The notes below the pieces were generated by a model. That model searched no databases. It had not been told where the DNA came from and was given only the letters and a program-made list of their open reading frames with translations. Below are positions 12,564-18,582 of a stretch of DNA of 18,582 bases, piece after piece; the first letter of the stretch is position 1, and each line of letters opens with the position of its first letter. The stretch is taken from the NCBI GenBank assembly GCA_023140035.1, contig JAGLML010000008.1, forward strand, positions 1-18,582, in the 5' to 3' direction. Source of the stretch: Thermoplasmatales archaeon. Its GTDB lineage: Archaea; Thermoplasmatota; E2; DHVEG-1. Made by a program: the position numbers and the translations under genes.

Positions 12564-13988
12564 TTAGGTATCGATAGATGATTTGTTGTAAATCTTAATA
12601 CTTGCTAAATGTTTCAAACATTGTTTGATATGTTCCCTATCACTTTCTTTGTATGCAAGGTTAGTCAGATATTTTGCCATTGAAAGAATAGATCGTGCTT
12701 CCCCTTGAGAACTGTATATCAGTTGATCAAAAATATCCATAATCTCCTGATGTTTCTTTTCGTCGGCATATGGGTTATAATCTTCAAAGTAAAATATCCA
12801 ATTCAAATGTTTAATTAATGTGTCAAATATAGTAATAGTATCAATTGATAATGATGGCTGTTTAATTGTTATGAGGTTTAATTGGTTCTTAGATGAGGTT
12901 TGTTGTATCTCTTTCTTCTCGGTTAATTCGTTTGAAAAATATTTTTTAAAGGTATCACTTTGTAAAAAGGACTGACGTAGAACATATTTTCCTCTCATAC
13001 CATGTTTTTCAATAATATCTGCAACTTTCAGCCAATTAAGGAAATTATGACCATATGCATCTTTTGATTTTTCTCCCCAATTAGTCTCATTATATTCACT
13101 TAAAACGCTACCCATTTCTACAGGATAAATTCCATTATATTTATTTTTAACAATTTTTATCAATTCAACTACATGCAGGGACTGAAGTAAAATATTTTGG
13201 AATACAAGAGAGCGCTCCGACAAATCGTTGGTATCTTTAATAATCTTACCGGCATCTGTTAATTTAAAGGTGTATTCATCTCTTTTAACAGATTCAACGA
13301 GACCCAATCCAATAGAGGAATTAATATAATCTAATTTTCTTTGTCTTTGAAATCGTGTTATTTCATCAGATGGAAGTTTAAAAAAATCTTTATCATCAAA
13401 TTCATTATCAAATAATTCAAACATTAAATTAGCAGAAGCATAAGGCATTAATTTATTTTTGAATTTTCCCGCTTTTTTACTTCTTTTTTTCCGTGTTGGT
13501 GGATTGTATTTTATTAGTTTTAATCCTGCAAGTATATATTTACATGTCCTACCAACGTATCTATATGTTGCAGGGCTTTTCCACCTCTGTTCGGGCGGTA
13601 TTTCAAGTTTTTTGATTAATTCTTGTCCTAAATTTACATTGTTAACTTTTGGGTTATCTAGTAGAAGTTCATATGCATATCTTAAAATGCTAGAATTTTT
13701 GTATATCTGTCTTCCGATTTCTTTTATTTTATCTTCATCTTTTTCATCTAAAGCTCTTGCCAATTCTCTGCCTTTTCCTGTTATTCCAATGTATCCTTTT
13801 TCTAAATCATTTCTCCAAGTCAATCCCATTTCTTCCATAATGGGAAGAGCGTTGTTGATCCATGAAATTGATTGATTCAGCCTTGAAGCAATCTGATTCA
13901 CCTTTAGTCTTCCCTCTGGCTCAAGACAATGAAGAACATATTCAATATTCTGAAATTTAGTAGCTGGACAAATAACTCCATTACTCAT
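12564..13988 (-). CDS. Large winged-helix protein, function unknown
   Basis: A 474-residue cytosolic protein starting at ATG 13988 (MSNGVICPATKFQ); GAGTTGAT just upstream is a partial ribosome-binding site and an ATTAAAAA box lies about 48 nt before it. An ATG at 14165 would add 59 unconvincing residues over a repeat-bearing promoter. The N-terminus is a winged helix (IEYVLHCLEPEGRLKVNQIASRLNQSISWINNALPIMEEMGLTWR), followed by a second helical DNA-binding-like unit (TYRYVGRTCKYILAGLKLIKYN), a basic patch (RKKRSKKAGKFKNK) and a further winged-helix-like segment ending in LTDAGKII. A C-terminal helical region follows. No enzymatic motif was recognised. It could be a regulator or the DNA-recognition part of a defence or mobile-element system; this is inference. 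Confidence 0.8.
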   Translation of the reverse strand: MSNGVICPATKFQNIEYVLHCLEPEGRLKVNQIASRLNQSISWINNALPIMEEMGLTWRNDLEKGYIGITGKGRELARALDEKDEDKIKEIGRQIYKNSSILRYAYELLLDNPKVNNVNLGQELIKKLEIPPEQRWKSPATYRYVGRTCKYILAGLKLIKYNPPTRKKRSKKAGKFKNKLMPYASANLMFELFDNEFDDKDFFKLPSDEITRFQRQRKLDYINSSIGLGLVESVKRDEYTFKLTDAGKIIKDTNDLSERSLVFQNILLQSLHVVELIKIVKNKYNGIYPVEMGSVLSEYNETNWGEKSKDAYGHNFLNWLKVADIIEKHGMRGKYVLRQSFLQSDTFKKYFSNELTEKKEIQQTSSKNQLNLITIKQPSLSIDTITIFDTLIKHLNWIFYFEDYNPYADEKKHQEIMDIFDQLIYSSQGEARSILSMAKYLTNLAYKESDREHIKQCLKHLASIKIYNKSSIDT

Positions 13989-14057
13989 TGAATCAACTCT
14001 TTCGCTTGCAAAAAAACAAATGTCTAATGTCCTTTTTAATGTTTGGGTTGAGATGGC

Positions 14058-14125
14058 TTTGCACAATAAACCATGACAAAGCTTGTTTTGCACATTTAAT
14101 ACCCATTTTGCACAATAAACCATGA
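14058..14125 (-). repeat. Direct repeats upstream of the winged-helix gene
   Basis: TTTGCACAATAAACCATGA occurs perfectly at 14058-14076 and 14107-14125, with a third partial copy TTTGCACA at 14087-14094. They lie just upstream of the likely promoter of the gene at 13988, in the divergent region shared with the gene at 14226. Confidence 0.75.
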
Positions 14126-14179
14126 TAATATTTGTTATGGTATGTTTTTCATCATTATATGACAATCGTTAGCATAATG

Positions 14180-14189
14180 TTTTATATAC
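14180..14189 (+). promoter_or_regulatory. TATA box for the small secreted protein gene
   Basis: TTTTATATAC about 40 nt before the ATG at 14226, with GAGGGAG at 14214-14220 as ribosome-binding site. Confidence 0.6.
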
Positions 14190-14225
14190 TTCTACGTGCA
14201 TGAGAAATAGTCAGAGGGAGTTAAA

Positions 14226-14651
14226 ATGATGAAAGGTAGTTGGTATAAGAAAGGTCTGGTAGTTGGAATAATTATTCTTTTTATCGGAGTTAGTATTCAA
14301 CCTGCTTTTGCTAATGAAATATCTATTACTACAACATCTGATATTGAGGAGGATTTTGATTATCCATATATTGAGTTTTTTTCAATTTGTTTAATTTCAG
14401 GGAATTATAAAACAAAAACATCTAATGATGAATACAAGTTGATTTTAGATAGTGGTTATGATAATAAAACTATGAAAGTTGAAGGAATTACTTTTTATTA
14501 TTATGGTGCGAAGGTTCCTTCGTTTGGTTACGATAATGTCCAAGTCTGGAAAATAGAGGCAACATTTTTTTTCGGTATATCATTCAATGGATTTGTATTT
14601 GGAATTGGAACTGGAGTTCGTGTTAAACCTATGCCATATGCCCCGGATTAA
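14226..14651 (+). CDS. Small secreted protein (141 aa), unknown family
   Basis: An exported protein with a signal peptide (MMKGSWYKKGLVVGIIILFIGVSIQPAFA, cleavage near residue 29). The mature 110 residues are beta-rich and Phe/Tyr/Gly-rich (EFFSICLISGNYKT..ITFYYYGAKVPSFGYDNVQVWKIEATFFFGISFNGFVFGIGTGVRVK). The signal peptide resembles those of many small archaeal secreted proteins of the type KKGLV.GIIILFIG. The start has a strong ribosome-binding site 6 nt upstream and a TATA box. No domain is recognised. It is transcribed divergently from the winged-helix gene. Confidence 0.78.
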   Translation: MMKGSWYKKGLVVGIIILFIGVSIQPAFANEISITTTSDIEEDFDYPYIEFFSICLISGNYKTKTSNDEYKLILDSGYDNKTMKVEGITFYYYGAKVPSFGYDNVQVWKIEATFFFGISFNGFVFGIGTGVRVKPMPYAPD

Positions 14652-14699
14652 GTAAGATTTCCATTACTGGAAAAAGTATTGTTATATCTTATAAAATAA

Positions 14700-14817
14700 G
14701 ACTTTTAGGTCAAAAACAAGACTTTTAGGTCAAAACCGACTTTTAGGGCAAAGCCCCCTTTTTCGGGTACTGGTCATTTAAGGGTTGGTAATTTTGGGTT
14801 GGTTAAAAGGGGTTGGT
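14700..14817 (+). repeat. Intergenic element copy D
   Basis: Left array: GACTTTTAGGTCAAAA-type units at 14700, 14720 and 14738 (steps 20, 18, identical to copy C). Core: CCCTTTTTCGGG at 14756-14767. Right arm: TGGT at 14771, 14786, 14800 and 14814 (steps 15, 14, 14), 3 nt from the core. The right arm runs into a shared upstream module of the NosD-like paralogues (TATCTTATGAAACCCC). Confidence 0.88.
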
Positions 14818-14857
14818 ATATCTTATGAAACCCCAAAAAAAGATTTTGTTGCAAATA

Positions 14858-14866
14858 TTTATATAA
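14858..14866 (+). promoter_or_regulatory. TATA box for NosD-like paralogue 2
   Basis: TTTATATAA about 45 nt before the ATG at 14906; the surrounding 60 nt match the promoter of paralogue 1. Confidence 0.65.
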
Positions 14867-14905
14867 TATATCCTCTATGTGAAAGATAAAGGGAGGATTC
14901 ATTTT

Positions 14906-16024
14906 ATGAAAAAAGTCCTTGCAATAGGAATAATGCTGTTGTTCATAGGAATGACTATATCTTCTGCAACTGAAATCAATTTAGAAAAACAATCTACCAG
15001 AACAACTTTAGATGGTAATATCTTGTATGTAGGTGGTAACGGAACAGGGAACTATAGTAAAATTCAGGATGCAATTAATGACTCTTCAGATGGGGATACT
15101 GTCTATGTGTATGATGATAGTTCACCGTATTATGAGAATCTGAAAGTGAACAAATCCATTACTTTAAAGGGAGAGAATAGAGATTCTACAGTTATTAACG
15201 GAAGTGGGAGTAAATATATTGTTAATATATCAACTGATGATGTTGCCATAAGTGGATTTACTCTTATTGGTTATAACTACAGTACAATAGTATGGGCTGT
15301 TTATTCAAATTATACTACTATTTCTGATAATATTTTTCTAGGTAACAAATCATATGGTATCAACATCTTTGTGTCAAATTATTGTAATATTACTGACAAT
15401 ATTATTTACTGTGACGAGGTTGGAATAGATTTTTATTATTGTAATAACAATTCTATCAGTAATAACATTATTACTACAGTATATGGAACTGGATTTATTT
15501 TTAATGAAGTAGAAAATTCTAAAATCTTTAAAAATAGTATATTAGGATGCTTTGATGGCATAGGTTTAGTTGCTGTAAGAAATATCAATATTTCTGAAAA
15601 TAATATTACGAATAATCATAATGGAATCTTTTCTTTCTATATTTCAAATAATATTACTGTTTATCAGAATAATATTGAATATAACAAAAATTATGGAATT
15701 ATTTTAGTTAATTCATATAATGATAAAATCATTCAGAATAATTTAATAGGAAATGGTGATAATGCATATTTCATTCATTTGTTAGTATTATCATTTTTAT
15801 TTAGAAATACCGAATGGAAACATAAATTAATTCCAAAAATAGAATGGAATGGTAACTATTGGAATGAAACAGGACTGCAATCTTATATTATACCTGGAAC
15901 AATTTGTTTAGCCGGAATCATATTTTTTGTTTTCATGAGATTAGGTATAAATAAATTGCCAATTACTTATGTTAATTTTGACAGAAACCCTGCACAAGAA
16001 CCATATGACATCCCAATGGTTTAG
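14906..16024 (+). CDS. Secreted NosD-like beta-helix protein, paralogue 2
   Basis: A 372-residue exported protein starting at ATG 14906, 9 nt after GGGAGG (14891-14896); an upstream GTG at 14879 would bury that site. The signal peptide (MKKVLAIGIMLLFIGMTISS) and the following LYVGGNGTGNYSKIQDAIND..DGDTVYVYDDSSPYYENL are nearly identical to paralogue 1, as is the C-terminus (FDRNPAQEPYDI). The beta-helix rungs between (about residues 95-290) differ. A hydrophobic stretch (IIPGTICLAGIIFFVFMRLG) near residue 340 could act as a membrane anchor; in paralogue 1 the equivalent is less hydrophobic. Followed after 36 nt by the convergent IS6-like copy 2. Confidence 0.87.
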   Translation: MKKVLAIGIMLLFIGMTISSATEINLEKQSTRTTLDGNILYVGGNGTGNYSKIQDAINDSSDGDTVYVYDDSSPYYENLKVNKSITLKGENRDSTVINGSGSKYIVNISTDDVAISGFTLIGYNYSTIVWAVYSNYTTISDNIFLGNKSYGINIFVSNYCNITDNIIYCDEVGIDFYYCNNNSISNNIITTVYGTGFIFNEVENSKIFKNSILGCFDGIGLVAVRNINISENNITNNHNGIFSFYISNNITVYQNNIEYNKNYGIILVNSYNDKIIQNNLIGNGDNAYFIHLLVLSFLFRNTEWKHKLIPKIEWNGNYWNETGLQSYIIPGTICLAGIIFFVFMRLGINKLPITYVNFDRNPAQEPYDIPMV

Positions 16025-16060
16025 AGAATCAACATATTAGAAGTAAAATCTGTTGAAATT

Positions 16061-16978
16061 CTATTTTTCCTTTTGATTCTTGATGGATTGCATTAGCAAA
16101 TTCTCCCATTTCTTATCTTCTAAACCAAGGTAGATATTCGCAAAGTGTGCAGGGGTGTAATCATTCAATGCTTGATGTGGGCGTATAAAATTATAATACA
16201 GTTGATGCCCTTTAATGAAAACCGAATCCTGTTTTTCCAAACCCCTTTGTGTCTTGTTGCGTTCTCTAACAGTACCATGTAACCTTTCAACCAAATTGTT
16301 ATCAAACTTAGTATTACTAAATCTCTTACCTTTTATCCCTACATTACCTATATGGATAGTTTCCTTTTTGGTTGTATGAAATTCTTTGTTTATTGCTTTG
16401 TTATATGAGTGTAAACCATCTGTCACAATACATCTTGGTTTATCGTTATGACTTCGTTTCTTAGCAACTTGAAAGACTTTCCTTGCTTTCTCGATGTTTC
16501 TCTCTTTACTTATTACAGATGCTAAATGAAACCGTGTAAACTCATCCATAACATTCCAAAGGTAAAACCAATCGCCATCTATTTGTACCATCATTTCATC
16601 AGCATGCCAGACTGTTCCTAATTTGGGTTTGAATTGAGATACATACTTATCCATTATTTTGATATATTTTTTAATCCAATTCAACAAAGTTGCATGTACA
16701 ATTTTCAAATCATAAAACTGCTTTAAATGGTCACATATTTTTCTTAATGATACTCCTTTGAAATACAAATCCAAAGTAAGACAGATTAGTTTAGGATCAC
16801 CTTTCAACCGTTCAAAATACAAATTGTCTACAAACTTGCGGTTACAGTCTTTGCACATATATTGCTGTCTACCGTTCTTTTTACCATATTTTGTGTAGTT
16901 CTCACTTCCACAATGTGTGCAACAAAAAGGCTTATCAACTGCTTCTATTATAGGTTCTTTCGGGGTTGTGATACGCAT
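16061..16978 (-). CDS. IS6-like DDE transposase with zinc ribbon, copy 2
   Basis: A 305-residue near-identical relative of the transposase at 3942-4868. Zinc ribbon C20, C23, C42, C45; catalytic D127, D187, E231, with the canonical His before the first Asp (VWHADE). The start ATG at 16978 has a full GGAGG (16988-16992) upstream, better than in copy 1; the frame remains open to 17167 but the upstream portion is conserved leader, not clearly protein. Differences between copies are scattered single residues plus a short frayed C-terminus, so the two insertions are not very recent or not from each other. It looks functional. Confidence 0.88.
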   Translation of the reverse strand: MRITTPKEPIIEAVDKPFCCTHCGSENYTKYGKKNGRQQYMCKDCNRKFVDNLYFERLKGDPKLICLTLDLYFKGVSLRKICDHLKQFYDLKIVHATLLNWIKKYIKIMDKYVSQFKPKLGTVWHADEMMVQIDGDWFYLWNVMDEFTRFHLASVISKERNIEKARKVFQVAKKRSHNDKPRCIVTDGLHSYNKAINKEFHTTKKETIHIGNVGIKGKRFSNTKFDNNLVERLHGTVRERNKTQRGLEKQDSVFIKGHQLYYNFIRPHQALNDYTPAHFANIYLGLEDKKWENLLMQSIKNQKEK

Positions 16979-16993
16979 ATTATCATGCCTCCA

Positions 16994-17026
16994 GACCCCT
17001 CGAATGTTAGTAGCATTCTTGGGGTC
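16994..17026 (-). promoter_or_regulatory. Hairpin upstream of the IS6-like transposase start (copy 2)
   Basis: The same 33-nt GACCCC..GGGGTC stem with inner GAATG/CATTC as in copy 1, ending next to the GGAGG ribosome-binding site. Confidence 0.6.
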
Positions 17027-17171
17027 ATTATTTATTATTTTTAACCCAAAATCCAACAGGGTTGTACTACATATTCTATATCTGTTGCACTCCTTATAAG
17101 GTATCCTAGGGGGTGACCGAAAGTACTCCTGTTGTACAGGAGAGATTTTTTGTTGTTTTAAATACATAATT

Positions 17172-17217
17172 CTGAGTTTTGAAATGAGGGAATTAATCCC
17201 TCACCATCAAAACTCAG
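17172..17217. other. 46-nt long palindrome (two-part stem)
   Basis: CTGAGTTTTGA (17172-17182) pairs with TCAAAACTCAG (17207-17217), and inside it TGAGGGA (17185-17191) pairs with TCCCTCA (17197-17203) around a 5-nt loop. It lies between IS6-like copy 2 and the 11-bp repeat array, downstream of the minus-strand gene at 17417-18235, so it could terminate that transcript and shield it from the IS. Copy 1 of the IS has no such palindrome at its flank, so this belongs to the resident DNA. Confidence 0.7.
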
Positions 17218-17305
17218 TTGGTGAAGTACTCGGCTGTTGTTATCAATATGGGTGTCCATAGTATTTCTAATTTTGAATATATTTTGTATAATAAATAAAA
17301 GAAAA

Positions 17306-17424
17306 TGTCTTTCTTGTGTCCATCAAATTGTAAAAATCTTGTCCAATAGATATAAAAATGTCTATATTTTGTCCATTTTATGTCTAAAATTTGTCCCAAA
17401 AATGTCCAATAATTGACTAAAAAA
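17306..17424 (-). repeat. 11-bp phased TGTCY repeat array
   Basis: On the plus strand TGTCY begins at 17306, 17317, 17340, 17359, 17370, 17381, 17392 and 17403, with a degenerate TGACT at 17414. The last six steps are exactly 11 nt, about one helical turn. The rest of each unit is A/T-rich. The array starts at the stop codon of the gene at 17417-18235. A short ORF on the minus strand across it (WTFLGQILDIKWTK) is a translation of the repeat. Confidence 0.75.
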
Positions 17425-18235
17425 TTACATCCCAATACCCTTTTTTATTAGGAACTTTCTTGACAAATCCCCATCTTTGAAAATCATTTAACCAATCATA
17501 TCCTATCTGTCTACCACTAAATTTTGCGTATTTTTTATAATCTACAAACTTGATTCGGGAGTTACGATTACGAAGTAAATAGTTTGCAGTTTGATGAAAG
17601 AATTTTCTATGAAGTTTAGCATCTTTGTCAATAGATTGTATAAATTTATTCATCTCTTGAACGCTGTTAATTGAATGTATATCCATCTTTTTTGATTCCA
17701 ATTCTTTTTTCTTTTGTTCGGGGAGTTCCCCTTTAAGCCATAAATATGCAGTATGAGGCATATCAAATGGATAATGAGAATATCCTGGATATGGATGTTC
17801 AAAATCAACCCACTTTTCACCCTTTTCTTCATTAAAATAAATCACTAATTTTTCCACATCTTCATGATTAAAGTCAAAAGGACACCTATACCCCTTTGGT
17901 TTACCTGTCTTTGAATCGGGTTTATATATCCAATCACGTTCTTTTATCCAACCACTTTTAGCCTCACCAGAAATAATTTTAAGTCGAAGATTTCCCTTTT
18001 TTAATATTTCAATTTCTTCTTTTTGTTTCTTATTTTCTTCTAATATTTGCCTAAGTTTTTTTTCAAGCTCTCCAATTCTTTCTTCATAAATTGAATTGGC
18101 TTTTTCAAACACATCTAATTTTGATTTTAATTTCTCAACTAAATCTCTCTGTTCATGAAATGCTTTCAATAAATTAACTGGTTGTAATTCTACTTTTTTT
18201 GGTATTGTCTTTTCCTCTGTAGGCATATTGACCAT
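17417..18235 (-). CDS. Coiled-coil protein with C-terminal winged-helix-like domain, function unknown
   Basis: A 272-residue soluble protein. The chosen start, ATG 18235 (MVNMPTEEKT), lies about 25 nt after a TATA box and has no ribosome-binding site, fitting leaderless translation; ATG 18226 is an alternative. The open frame continues to 18403 but that part translates the intergenic element. Residues of about 17-85 form a coiled coil (LVEKLKSKLDVFEK..ELEKKLRQILEENKKQKEEIEILKK). The middle (GYRCPFDFNH.DVEKLVIYFNEEKGEKW) is unrecognised. The last 90 residues are basic and end GYDWLNDFQRWGFVKKVPNKKGYWDVIF, which looks like a winged helix. An iteron-like array follows, so a DNA-binding or replication-initiator role is conceivable but unproven. 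Confidence 0.72.
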   Translation of the reverse strand: MVNMPTEEKTIPKKVELQPVNLLKAFHEQRDLVEKLKSKLDVFEKANSIYEERIGELEKKLRQILEENKKQKEEIEILKKGNLRLKIISGEAKSGWIKERDWIYKPDSKTGKPKGYRCPFDFNHEDVEKLVIYFNEEKGEKWVDFEHPYPGYSHYPFDMPHTAYLWLKGELPEQKKKELESKKMDIHSINSVQEMNKFIQSIDKDAKLHRKFFHQTANYLLRNRNSRIKFVDYKKYAKFSGRQIGYDWLNDFQRWGFVKKVPNKKGYWDVIF

Positions 18236-18256
18236 ATAGAGAATCTTTATGATGAG

Positions 18257-18262
18257 ATATAA
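18257..18262 (-). promoter_or_regulatory. TATA box for the coiled-coil gene (leaderless)
   Basis: TTATAT centred about 25 nt before the ATG at 18235, which places the transcription start at or next to the start codon. Confidence 0.45.
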
Positions 18263-18392
18263 CTCTTTCTTATCTCTATGGAAACAAGGAGAAACAACTA
18301 AAAAAGCAATGGTCAACATGCCTTTAATTTGTGTTATCTCCCCTTGTTCATTCCACGATTGGAGTTCATAGTCTTTCCAAAAAAATAGGTTT

Positions 18393-18453
18393 ACCAACCC
18401 CAATTGACCAACCCTATTTTACCAACGCTCAATTGACCAGAACCCTTTTTCGG
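18393..18453 (-). repeat. Intergenic element copy E (no left array)
   Basis: ACCA at 18393, 18407, 18421 and 18436 (steps 14, 14, 15), then the core CCCTTTTTCGG at 18443-18453 after 3 nt. The arm is nearly identical to copy A in reverse complement. The GACTTTTAGGTC array is absent; the core is followed directly by the promoter of the right-edge gene (TTTAAATA at 18458-18465). Confidence 0.82.
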
Positions 18454-18457
18454 AACA

Positions 18458-18465
18458 TTTAAATA
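18458..18465 (+). promoter_or_regulatory. TATA box for the right-edge gene
   Basis: TTTAAATA directly after element copy E and about 45 nt before the ATG at 18507. Confidence 0.4.
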
Positions 18466-18480
18466 CCATATTGTATATGC

Positions 18481-18510
18481 ACGTGTTAATACGTATTGAA
18501 ACGTATATGG
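18481..18510 (+). promoter_or_regulatory. Three 10-bp ACGTRT repeats at the start of the edge gene
   Basis: ACGTGTTAAT, ACGTATTGAA and ACGTATATGG follow each other without gaps, exactly 10 nt apart, between the TATA box and the start codon. This is a candidate operator. Confidence 0.45.
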
Positions 18511-18582
18511 ATGTGAAGATTGTGAGTAAAGGAACCTTAGTTGGATTCTCATTGCTGATAGGTGGTATACTCATATGGATAG
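18507..18582 (+). CDS. Start of a membrane protein, cut by the window edge
   Basis: The frame from ATG 18507 (MDVKIVSKGTLVGFSLLIGGILIWI) runs off the window with a hydrophobic segment beginning at about residue 10. A GTG at 18522 with GGATGTGA just upstream is an alternative start. Only 25 residues are visible, so the product is not identifiable beyond a probable N-terminal membrane segment or signal anchor. Confidence 0.5.
   Translation, partial: MDVKIVSKGTLVGFSLLIGGILIWI

Larger units (their letters stand above)
16055..17143 (-). mobile_element. IS6-like insertion sequence, copy 2
   Basis: Inverted relative to copy 1 and highly similar from near 17098 to 16055. The same 25-nt hairpin block lies at 17119-17143, separated by 20 nt of unrelated sequence (17099-17118). 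The ends are approximate. Together with copy 1 it brackets an 11-kb segment in inverted orientation. Confidence 0.7.

Noticed and set aside
13459..13875. Plus-strand ORF of 138 aa opposite the winged-helix gene
   Set aside because: Its hydrophobic composition is the usual antisense pattern of a Lys/Glu-rich gene, and it has no ribosome-binding site.
17214..17435. Minus-strand ORF of 73 aa rich in Trp and Ile
   Set aside because: It runs through the palindrome and the 11-bp array; the composition is repeat-driven and it overlaps the end of a better gene.

Overview
The window looks archaeal, most likely from an uncultured AT-rich lineage of Thermoplasmatota such as marine benthic group D. Nearly every intact gene has an archaeal TATA box (TTTATATA type) and a GGGAGG-type ribosome-binding site. 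The cargo is typical of that group: Sec-exported beta-helix (NosD-like) proteins, a PQQ/WD-like propeller protein with a PKD domain, and a DUF4382 protein. The lineage is an inference; the archaeal promoter and RBS pattern is seen directly.

Layout. 1-914: two very small minus-strand genes, one zinc-ribbon-like, then a 3' remnant of a DDE transposase. 995-3565: a secreted beta-helix protein, then a thymidylate-kinase-like gene overlapping a small Cys-rich gene. 3777-4866: an intact IS6-like insertion sequence (copy 1, plus strand). 4875-8004: secreted propeller and NosD-like genes (minus). 8132-10320: a small unknown ORF and a secreted DUF7901-like/DUF4382 protein. 10431-12000: an intact SWIM/DDE transposase unit preceded by a small DUF2080-like ORF. 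12160-12465: an orphan promoter/operator cluster and two tRNA genes. 12564-13988: a large winged-helix protein. 14226-16024: a small secreted protein and a second NosD-like paralogue. 16055-17143: IS6-like copy 2 (minus). 17172-18582: a large palindrome, an 11-bp phased repeat array, a coiled-coil protein, and the start of a membrane protein at the right edge.

The most striking non-coding signal is a family of intergenic elements. Four copies (2428-2552, 6680-6800, 14700-14817, 18393-18453) share a tandem TGGT array with identical 15-14-14 spacing and a CCCTTTTTCGGG core exactly 3 nt away. A fifth copy (8589-8716) keeps the left array and core but has a different right arm. A sixth (8065-8087) is a fragment. 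In every copy with a TGGT arm, that arm points toward the start of the next gene. The short core keeps the same orientation on the chromosome when the rest of the element is flipped.

Other unusual points: a class II tRNA whose 7-nt anticodon loop places UUA at the anticodon (it would read the UAA stop codon); a hairpin plus start-site module shared by transposases of two different families; and an inverted arrangement of IS6 and NosD-like genes around the tRNA/winged-helix region.

There is no clear metabolic operon apart from the thymidylate kinase/small-protein overlap. The region reads as accessory, IS-rich, surface-protein DNA.
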